A DNA stretch of 64,000 nucleotides from Apostichopus japonicus (taxonomy: Eukaryota > Echinodermata > Holothuroidea > Aspidochirotida > Stichopodidae), in assembly GCF_037975245.1 (NCBI RefSeq), contig NC_092583.1, forward strand, positions 4,931,264 through 4,995,263, written 5' to 3'. The notes under the pieces are model-generated. The model saw only the letters and a program-made list of their open reading frames with translations. It was not told the origin of the DNA and did not search any database. Position 1 is the first letter of the stretch. Every line of letters starts with the position of its first letter. This document shows, in pieces, positions 45,401-57,400 of this stretch. The position numbers and the translations under genes are program-made.

Positions 45401-48400
45401 CAGAGTCCAAAATACTTCCATAATACAGACTATCTCGATGTTAGCTACTCCTAGTGAAGATGTTGGTCATGTAACATTATCTAAAATGATTGCAGTTTAT
45501 GGAATAGTGATTGAAATCAATGGTAAGGGAACCCATACAGCAGTTCTATATAGAGGAACCATATAATGAACTACAGGCAGGCATCTCTTGGTAGAATCAA
45601 ACTTCAGAGAGGAACAATGCTGGTCAGTCTTTATCGCTATGACAACATACAAACTATATGCAAATAACCACCACATGTGTCAATACTGTATCCCTTTCAC
45701 TGTAACTGACAATTCGAGGATACCTTTCACTATATCTGACAATCCAAGGATCAATTCATAAAGTTTCTTTCCAAGACAAAAATCAGACATCAGAAAGCAT
45801 CCTGGGACTGATGTGAGGTAGGCACTCCAACTGCAGAAACCAGGGCCTAGAATTTAACTTCACCATCATTTGTCCCTACCTGCCCATACCCCCACCCCCT
45901 CCCCATCCCTACCTGACCATCTCTCAAAACATTGTGACATATGCATTCAGATCTTATTGAGCAATTAGCTCATATAAGTGAGTTTTCAAGCTTTAAAGCA
46001 GCATTTTGCGTTGATTCTCGAGATTTTCCAATACTATATACTATATCCGATACTATACCAATGACGTAAACTAAGCTAACTGTAAAGTTTCAACTCAAAC
46101 TATTCCCGAAAAGTGCAAAAATATGACATTTTCTGGTTTTCGTATTTTGAATCTTTGACTTCGATAGACTCCTCCCATATAAAGGAACCTTGTGAATATG
46201 TATAACGGAAAAGGTACTTTGAATAGCAAGGTAAACAGTAAACAAAAATCAGTTGAGGAGATGTACGTATTGCGCGAAGGGACAGTTACGGCATATCTCA
46301 TTGCATACGATGCCCAAAAAACCCAAGAAAATTCGTCGCTCCGCGAAAATAAAACCAGCTTTGTAGCAAGGATACATAAGAGAGAAAGTCATTGAACCAG
46401 CAAGAACTCGATCGGTACGTAACATTCTCTAGAACGATATTGTATCACTCTACTCGGTGTTACATAGGCTAGTTACTGTAGTACAATCAGACCTATTAGT
46501 GTGTGACTTACACTGGTTAGGCCTGAAGAACGTTATGTACACGCTGTGAATTTTGCACTAAAAGCAATGTAGCTACGAGTGTATCGCAATGGGGGCCTTT
46601 TTTTCCGGATCTCTTGAAAAACGTTAGCTTCCTCCTCGTACAACATGGGAGAAAATAACGTTTTTCAGGAGATGAAAGTAACGTTTCTTATAAGGGAATG
46701 CAATAAGGCATACTGGCTAGGCCATGTGGAGATTTAAGTAGTGCTTTGTAGCAAGCGCTTTGCAAAACTGTAGTAATTGCCTTGATGATTTAGGCGATTT
46801 TTATGATTATGTGTGAGTGTAGTAAGTAACCTTTTTTTTAAGTTTCAATCAACAAGCATATTAGTTTCCTAACCTGAATGCGATACTTTACTACCTTGAT
46901 GTAGGGGAGGAAAGTAACGTATTTAGTAGAGGAAACTAAAATTTTCAGGGGAGGAACTAACGGGTCGGGAAACTGAAACCTAGGGCAACATGCAATGTCT
47001 GCTGTTCTATAAATTTTATAGTAAAGTGTACAACCATTCCATGAAAGTGATAAATAGCATCTTGTCATATGTCACCAGTAAATGAGAGCAATACATTTTA
47101 GCAACGGATCCAAAGACATGTTTATAATTTGAAACCTTTTGCTACCTTCTTAGCAACCATCTGGTGATGAAACACCAAGGAGGGCTGGCAGAAGTAGAGG
47201 ACGGAGAGGTTAGCTCCTGTGTAACACCAGACAACGGGACAACCCGGCTAACAGCAGCTGCAGCTAGGAGGCAGGTAGAAAAACGCCAACAGGAGTGAAT
47301 GGGAAATATTAGGGTACGTTTCAATATGCAAAATTGTGGGATCTGCAAAGTAACAGCTGGTAATTCTTTAAACAGTTAAACTCAGTGTAATAACAGAATG
47401 GCTTGCTCAATTAAAGAATACTAGCAACATAAGTAGCTGGCTAGATTGTCATACTGAAAATAGTTATTTTTAAGTGACATCAATTATCAAAGGGTTATAT
47501 TTGCTAATCCTTTTTGGAAGCAAAATACTGTTTGTCTGAAAGCAAGTTTTGAAAAACAGAGCACTTCGTAGTACTTGGTGTAGTGTTCAATATATTTTAT
47601 GTCTATCTTCTTATATCACATGTATATTAAACACCCAAAGCAACACAATCGATAAGTGCTGTCTATCATCAAAAGCAATGATATTATTACTTAAGCAAAA
47701 TAAATGATACTCTTTTTTCTTCATTTTTCTTCTTAGGCAATGGTTGGTAATGTAGATGTTCAACTTGCTTGAAACCCATCCGGCACTCTTTTTGGATATA
47801 TGTACACACAACATCTCAAGAAGTAAAAGTTGCTTGAATTCAAACTTGGTATATAGATAGTCTTTGAAGAGTAGATGATCCTTATTGTTTTGCATCAAGT
47901 TTAAAGGTCATTTGAGGTCAACATTTGAAATCTGTGTAAAAACAGTATCTCAAGAAGTGCTAGTTGGTTTGACATCCAACTTGCTATATAGATAGCACTT
48001 GGTAAGTAGATGAACCCTATTATTTTTCATGGAGGTTAAAGGTCATTTTAGGTCAAGAGATGTTCAACTCTTGAAAACTTATAAACAATATCAAGAAGTG
48101 AAAGTTGGTTGAACTTCAAACTAGCTATATAGGTGGCCCTTGGTGAGAAGGTAAAACATTTTGTTAACCATGAAGGTCATTTTGAGGACAATAGTTCATA
48201 TCCCAAGAAGTGAAAGTTGGTTTCATGGCAAATGTTGATAACACTCGGTGGGTAGATAATCCCATTGTTTTGCTTATGGCCATGAGTGCTAATGCTAATC
48301 TCAAGAAGAGAAGTTGGTTAACTGTTACATATGTAGCCCTTGGAGAGTAATTGATTGCTATTGTTTTCCATAAGTCAAAGTGATCTTGGGTCAAAGATAT

Positions 48401-51400
48401 TCTCCATTTCCTTGACTTAATCATTCACTTGTATTCAGTTCTTTATTTCTTGATCAGTTGTATTCCTTGCCAAATATAGACTTGTTTTCACTATCATCTA
48501 AGATTATAGACATGTTATTAGTATTACATTTTCTTTTTGTGAAAGATGTGATCATGGGTTTTCTCTATTTTTCTGTGTTCCTTAACTTTACCATTCAGGG
48601 CTTTGAATAAACACACAGTTTCTTTCACTGCTGTTCTTACTTCAATCTGAAAAATCTTCCAATTTAACGTGTTAATTTATTCTGAAACATGGACATTAAT
48701 AAGATTCAATACACATAACAAGTTCAATTAAGTGTTCATTTTTTATTGATGAATGTGCTTAGAATAAGTCTGCTGATCTTTACAACAACAAAAATTGAAA
48801 AAAAAAGGAATAGTTCTTCGAGTCCAAACCTGATTCCAAACTAGTACATGCATAATGTTTTAGATCAATTGGCATGACTGATGACTATGAGAAAAGAAGC
48901 CCCCAACCCCTGCCACTTTTTAAATTACTGCAAAGTTGTAGGAGACATGCAGGTTGCAATCACTCCAACCTCCACCCACCCCCAAATAATATTACTTGCT
49001 GAAGCGAGGAAGATTAATAGATTTGACTTATTACAAAGTAGAACTAGGCCCCATGCTGCTCTGATGGCTTGCAACAAGCTGTGCAACAACTCCATCCCAC
49101 CCCCCCCCCCCCACCCAAAAAAAATGATATCACTTGCTGATGCAAGGAAGACTTATAGATTTCACTCATTACAACAGTAGAACTTGGTCCCATCCTGCTA
49201 TGATGGCTTGCAAGAAGCTGTAAAACTGATGGAGGTTGGCTAGGGCGAATTGTACCAGAGATGTGCCTTGAGTCATCCTCAGCAAGAACAACAGGACAAC
49301 ACCTCCTAGTTGAGAATTGTCATCATCAAGCCTCCGTCTAAATATGTCCTTCATCAGTTGCGGAATGTACTTGTAACTATTCTTTTCCATAACAGGAACA
49401 CAGGTCCATCTGCCTGCAGACTTTGAGAAATTTCTTGTAAACCTGAAAGTAGAATCACAAAAATAAACTATCACTCAGGGAGGAAAGTACTGTTTCTCAG
49501 GGGAGGAATTCAAGCAGGAAGACATTTGGCTAGGCTTCGTAGAAAGAGTTAGGTACTGAAGTAACTGTAATTTTTGATTTAGGAGAGAAAATAACGATTT
49601 CAATCAAAGAAACATTTTTCAAGGGAATCAAATTGGCTAGGTTATATGGGAAAAGATATTTGTAGAAAAGGTAGAAATGAAAAGAAATTCCTACAGTTAT
49701 TCCACTTAGGCCCTAGACCGACTAAATTTATTCTTTCCACATAGCCTAGCCAATATGCTTTCATCAGCTTCCTCCCTGGAAAAACGATAATTTCCTCCCC
49801 ATGATTGAGGAGGTACAGAAGTAAGAAACGTTTTTAGGGGAGGAAACAAACATTATTTAGGGCATGAAACTAACGGGAACCGCCAGAACGTAGGCCTCGT
49901 GATTTCGGCTACTGCATATGCAATCACTGCCATCATAGCCCATGCCTTGTAAAGTCTAGTGTAAAGTATCTATGCGTCGGCGTGAACGTTAGTTAGCACT
50001 GTATCAAGAACAAAAACTTGTTGCAATTTGATAAGACTATGACTGTGAAGAAAGAGTAAGAAAAGTAAGAGCGTTTAGCCTAACTGGCCTAGGTTGTGCT
50101 AGTAAATAATAGGCTAAGTACACTATACTACTAGTACTTGTAGTACTATAGACTTAGTATAGGCCCCTATACTGGCCTAGGCTAAACTAGATACTGTAGT
50201 AATAATAGTGGAGGCAGAGGTTCGGTCTCAGTTTCTCTCACCGATAATGAGAAGTAACGTTAAATCATGTAAACAAAAATTGTAACGAACAATTCTATCC
50301 TTTGCTTACCTGTCGAGTACAAGTCGAGTGACTTCTGTATCACTCTTCAGATGTACCTCTTCACTTCGCTCCATCTTTCCCATTGATTCCCGAAAGGGAC
50401 ACGGTGTCGTGACACTTTTTCTTCTGGGCTTTCCGCCATTTTCTCTTTTCAGGTGAAGTAAGGTTCTTCAAAAATTTATATTTCCCATTTGAGCGCTTCT
50501 CCATTGTTTTATTCTTTTGTCACTTCGTCACCAGGTTATAGTATTGTGTGCATGTAGCAATTATACGACACTAAATACTTTGCTAAGTACTACGTACAGT
50601 AGGCTTACGTGCGTGTACACTTTACTCACGGTAAAGACGCTGAGGGATTACCATGCCAATGACTGAGTCTATTTTAAGCTCCAAGTCATACATAAACATC
50701 TCTTCACTGATTGGTTGAATTTGAATAGGCGGTTTGTAGAGATGCATGTGATAAATACTAATGTCGATTGTGTCTGGGAGACACAATTCTCAGAATCATA
50801 TAATATCCTTAATTACTTGCTAATTAACGTTCGATGTGGGGAAAAAAGTATGAGAAAGTCTTAGTTGTGTCTTTTGTGATCGTATTATGATAAAAACTCG
50901 ATAGACACGGAAAAATTCTGGACAAACGCAAAATGCTGCTTTAAGATTCCAGAAATGTACACTATAATCTCCTAACAGTAACTTTGATGACAAAGAGGTA
51001 TGAATAAATAAATACACCATAAGACTGTGATTCTTAATCATAAAATCTTTCTTCATATTAGAGTTGATGTAATGACATTTACCTTCAATACTTCCATTTC
51101 TCAAATCTGCGATCCTCTCCTGAAGTCCAACCAAATGATTCTTAAAGAGCATTTGATGGTCCTATAGTAAACAAAGATTAAAATATTACAATTCTATGAA
51201 TTTCTTGGTAATTAAAGGGTAGTTAGCATTCATAATCTACTAGTAACTAAGTATCACTAACACATAAATATAGCTTACAGTTTATTGTGCACTCACCAAG
51301 TATAGAGTAGTTAGCATTCATATTCTACTTGTAACTTAGTATCACTAACACATAAATATAGCTTACAGTTTATAGTGCACTCACCAAGTATAGAGTCGTT

Positions 51401-54400
51401 AGCATTCATATTATACTAGTAACTTAGTATCACTAACACATAAATAAAGCTTACAGTTTATAGTGCACTCACCAAGTATAGTGTAGTTAGCATTCATATT
51501 CTAATTGTAACTATGTATCACTAACACATAAATATGTCAGGGTGAGAAAATGTTGACCATCAAATGAAGCTGATCAATGAATCATTCTTAAATGTTCGCT
51601 TAGATGACAAATGTTGTCTGCGAGTCATACATCAAATTTTGCAATCTTAAAGTTAAGTAACTCTCAGTTCACTCAATAAAATTGATGGGAAAACACAAAA
51701 GATTGCTTTATAAAACACCCAACCTGTTTATTATTATTAAAAGTCTTAACACCAGCTTGAACATAATATGAGTAAAGTGTTAAATTTACAAAAAAAGGTT
51801 GGGGTCAAATGGCTGAGCCAATGGGATATAAGGATTACAGGTTCAAGTCCTGGCCAGACCATTACATTGTGTCCTTTCGCATGGCACATAATCTCCAATG
51901 CCTCTCTCCACCCAGTTATATAACAAGGGGCCTGTGAGGTGACTTTTAAATAGTTAAGTGCACCGGGTACATGCACCAGGGGACACATGGATGTCGTGCA
52001 CTTTAATGCCTCAGAAGCAACTGTTTGAATTATGCTTACTTTAGTGTGTGCATGGTTGTGACAGGTTACCAATGACCAGGGGTTAACTGTTTTCAAGTCA
52101 TGTGCAGGGATGAGACTGAGCCAGGGAAAAAAAATCTGAAATTTATCGATCGCCGTCCTGGGGGAGGGGTTTAAGGGAGGGGGTGTCCCCCTCCCCTTTA
52201 GAATTTTTTTGTCAGGTAAGGAGGGCTTAGATGCAAAATGGTGGACTCTAGGTGGAATCTATCACATCACGCAACTCGCCAAAAAAGTGTGGAATTTCTG
52301 CTTGTATAATTTATCCATTAGCATTTTTTAACCAAAAAAAGGCTTTTTTGCTTGCTTTGTGCTACTTGATTCCACCACTGGTCAAATTCGGTGTTCCTTC
52401 CCTTCACAGTCCAGCATGTTCGGCAAAAAAAAAATAAATAAAAAAAAAATAAAATAAAATAAAAAAATAATATAAAAAAATAAAAAACGCGAATTACAAG
52501 AAAAAACGCGAAAATGAAAAAAAATCGGAAATCCGCGTTTCCGCGGAAGAGTCTCATGCCTGCATGTGAGAAGGCCTTGTTCTTAAAGACTGTCAAAGAA
52601 TTAACTTTACCATAGTCATCTGTGTTCACAAACAACCGACTACATTAGCATAATATGTACAGTTTTGAGTTGGATTTAAATATTATATTTTTGACGTTAA
52701 TATGTTACAGACTTAAACAAGTAACAATTCTAGACCAAATCATGTTTACCATGTTCTTAAAGCTTAAATTAATTGGTAGTTGTGTGCCAATTTTCACTTT
52801 ACCTCATACATGCCACAATAATCAGCTCTTTTATCTTCTAGGTAGGTACAAGCCTCCTCCGTCTCTGTTAATATTGTAATGTTTTGTAAGATACTACTCA
52901 ACAAATTAGTCCCTCTGGAAAATACAAAAAAATACAAAACATTTATATAGAGAAATATGTAGCAAGCAAAATACATAAACAATATATATAGCAAAATATG
53001 CAGCGAGCAAAATACATAAACAATATATAGAGCAAAATATGTAGCAAGCAAAATACATAAACACAATAAATATATATAGAGTGGGCAATCACATGCTGTA
53101 TATGCTGCCACTAAGCTTTTCAAAACTTTACAATGACAATGATGAAACAGATGAATTACAAAATATTTTGGGAATAAAATATGACAATTTTACAGATTGG
53201 AACGATTTTGAAACTTTTCAGTCTATTTATGACCAGCCCAACTATTAAGTTAAAACAACATTAAATTAAACCACAGGGATATAAAACAGGTTTATACTGA
53301 AGTTGCATATAACTGTCAATTGACAGAAAGGAATAATATAAAAGATGAAAAATATTTTTTTCATAATAGCCATAATATTTCAGAAATATGGAGACTTGTA
53401 TATTCAGCCTTTCAAATCATGGCACCCATTAAATATTTAGCATTGTTTATAGAAGTATTTCAGATAACTGCTGATACCTGACTGGGAACAGCTTTTAACA
53501 AGTTTACCTTTAAGTTGTTCTGTAACATCGAACACAGCCATCATTTTGTGGTTGTCTCTTCAATGTTACTACATTTTCGACATGAACATACTTTGATATA
53601 TCTTTTGATGTTTCTTAGGTTTACGTTGAAGCTTTAATAGCATCTTGAACAATTCTCTCTTCCATAAGCCTAGAAAATTTACTTTGTGACCGAAAAATGA
53701 AAAAAACATTGTTTACTTGTCGTCTATGTTTGTATATTCTTTGTCTGGATCTGGAAACATCAGGAAAGGTTTTTGGTCCGGGAGTGGTAAGAGAGGAAGC
53801 ACAACCTCTCTTACGTTGATAGGATGATATCTGCAAAAGATGTAGAAAAAACAGATGTTGGCTTCAGAGGAGGCAGGCATTTTATGATTCCATAACATCA
53901 CTTTATCATGTACACAACATTAACTCTCATCATAATAGCCTGTTGGAAACTAATACCAACAAAAGTCTGCCATCAAGATTTTATTGGAAATTACTTCTGC
54001 TTTCTCCGTCGACTATGTGTATAATAAAACGGTAGACATTATGCTGCAAAGGCTTCTACCGATGGTAAAATGATCGAACGTTAAACATCTTGTTGCAAAT
54101 TTCTAGGAAGATTGAACATATGAACAAGCTATGACATGAATGATTTACTAGAAGAACAAGATGTAACCATCAACATAAAACTTAAAACCGTTCAGTCATC
54201 TACAAGCCCAGGCTAATCAAATTCCTGTCTGCAATGTCTGTTACCTAATACACGTACACCTTCGACGGTTCAGCAAGACTACATGCTAATTGAAACACAA
54301 TCTGTAATGCCTCAGAGTTTCTGTCTATGTAAAAATTACTGTACATGTCTTTAAAAATATAGCAGCATGGAAAGGGTATTAATTTAAAATCTTTTGGCCT

Positions 54401-57400
54401 AACTGGGGGGGGGGGTGTCAAATTATTTGCACAAATATGAATCAGGCAGGAAAAGAGGTGATTTTTTTTTAAATTTTCTACACTTGAATGTAATAATGAT
54501 GCTTACTAGTGATGTAATGACATTTCTACAATACTCCAGAAACTAAATAATAGATGGATGGTTTCTGAAATGCTTATTAAACAGACCTTGCTCAAGAGAA
54601 TAGGAAAAAACACTTACTTGAGAGTAGCAACTATTTTACCACGACTGAAGTACTGGTTGTGTTGCATATGCAGAGAGTGACCGCATTTGGATTGGTTTAC
54701 CCTGGATTTATAATCTCTGGCGAGGAACCTCAACTCCAAGAATTTACTGAAAGACATTTGCCATGTCTCCTTGGATAATTTCTGATAGGGCAATACCTGG
54801 AGGGTCAAAATAAATCGTTGAAATATTTGAGTTTAAATTTCGCATCTTTAATGTGTGACTGATTCCTGGAGATGTTTAAATGACTATTGCCACAAATATG
54901 ATCCAATATATTACTTTATTGTACAAAAGAGAGATAAAACCAACGTTGGATACCTGGTTCAATAAAATAATAGTTTCTCTAGATCCCCATTATTAATCTT
55001 GCTTTTTTACTTTTCTTAGTTGGAATTCTTGATGTCTTTTCAATGTTGTTTATCTGATCATTAACAAAGACAATAAAAATTTGTAATTCCATGAAACAAG
55101 AAATGTAAATTTACATCTGGTGTTTAGGGTTTCCCAACTCCCAAAACGATACCAAATTGCTGGCATAAACAATGAGAATTACAAGAATTGGTTATATATC
55201 TGAATTTGTAGAAAGTTAACTTAGAATCCCATGTGAAAAAATATATAGTGATTGATAAACCAATCCAATGCATCACCAATTTCTATAAATATATTCTCAG
55301 AATTTATTACTATAAATATATTATCACAAAAACATTTAAAAAATGGTTAATTAATGAGAAGATTACATGGGCAACTCAGGTAGCATTCTATAACTTTAGA
55401 CCTGGAATATGTGACATTTGGCACAGTTTAAAACTATAAATGGAGAGAAATCGATCAAATTGTTAGAAATGAACAGATGCACTGAGGTACTAAGGTACAA
55501 ACTAAGTTCATGGCTTCTACAAAACATTGAACACATTAGTTTTGCTTACACTCCAAAGGGTTGTACAATTTTTAGTAGAAATCTTGCAAAAATAGCATTT
55601 GAAATGCAACTTCACAATACCCTTCTGACTCAGTCTCATGTAATCATGTCTTGCTATACAGACTCTTCAATCAGCATAAAATGTAAGTTAATACAAAATT
55701 CTTACTAAGTTACTATGCCAGTTAAGGAAATCACAAAACCGTTTATCAAAGCATGAGATATCGGAACAGGGCAATGGTGCCAAAAATTACTGTTTCAACG
55801 TCGTCAATCTTTCTGCCACCAAACTGTTCAATGCAATTATAACACATGTAGAGAGATATGGTATAACTCTTATATATAATAAGATATTATAATTATTATA
55901 TACTATATATTATGAGATGTACCTCTTGACATCTACGCTGTTCAATGCAATTATAAAACATGTAGAGAGATATGGTATACCTCTTATATATCATAAGATA
56001 TATATTATAATGATTATATACTTTATATTATAAGATAAACCTCTTGACATCTACGCTGTTCAATGCAATTATAAAACATGTAGAGAGATATGGTATATCT
56101 CTTATATATAATAAGATATATATTATAATATTATACTTTATATTATAAGATATACCTCTTGACATCTACGCTGTTCAATGCAATTATAAAACATGTAGAG
56201 AGATATGGTATACCTCTTATATATAATAAGATATATATTATAATGATTATATACTATATATTATAAGACATACCTCTTGACATCTACGGCACCAGCTCCA
56301 GACGATGATGTCTCCCCAGTTGTCTATGATCGGTTTCTCCATGACACGGAGGATGATCTCTACACAGCCATGACCGTGTACGAATCTACGTATATGCTGC
56401 AACATCAGAGTTTCACAGGTTTTACTTCTGCATGTGTAAAGTGTGCTTAATAATGGAAAAGAACGATTTAAAGTGAAAAATGCCAAATTAATGAACCTTT
56501 AAGATACATGAAATCAAAGATTGCAACAATAAATGGAAACTATAAAATGATCTCAAATAGGACAAAAACTTGAAATCTGAAGTGATCACATTCTAAAAGA
56601 AGTCACACAGTTGGAAGCTTAAGGGAATTCATAGGATAGATAGGTGAGGGGGGGGGGGGGTAGCAGGTTGATCTGGCTAGCAAACTGTAAGGTACCAATA
56701 AACTATCACAGAGCTAAAGGTACCTAATAAACTGTCAATCCGGCCAGGAAAATAGCTGTGGACTATCTCTAAACTTGTAGATACTTATCAAACAAACGTA
56801 TCAAACAAAATATTATGACGTTGAAACTTATAACTGAAACACATTATACAAGTAAATGAATACTGGAAACCTGTTATGGAAAACCCCGTAGGTCGCTGGT
56901 TTGAAGAATCCCGTTCCAGCCACAAATTTCTGTGCTCTTTTCCAACTTAAACAGATAAGAAACTTAACTGGTGGAAAATGTCAACAAAATTTAAGAGAAG
57001 CAAAGAAATTATGGACTTAAAAGCAGGATTCAAACCTGTTTTAAGTCCCAAAGGTGGTCTATTTAAGGGGTTTAGGACTTACTCGAAACAGAATTTGTCC
57101 AAGAAGTGTCCGAGGGTTACATCATGCTTGCCATAATGTTCCATATGGATGGTCCGTGGATGGATGCAGTAGTTTGGCGCGTTGTCTGACATCGCAGAGA
57201 AGCTGCTGAACTGCATTTTAAGCTTCTGATGGAAGTACGGATCCAAACAGTCAACCTGATCGTGGTTACCATCGTTGAGATCCTCACTCGAGGTTTGATG
57301 ACCCGCCACGGTTTCAATCTCTGCACCGTCTCCTCGATAGACTCTGTCCTCACCCTGATCATCGTTGAATTGACTAGGCAGTGTCTGACTTCCCGACGGC

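Noticed and set aside
45840..45900. A further transposon end (cagggcctagaatttaac)
   Set aside because: No matching inverted end or target duplication was found nearby.
46192..46395. MORN-like ORF (MNMYNGKGTL)
   Set aside because: A single weak YNGKG match without repeat units or neighbouring exons.
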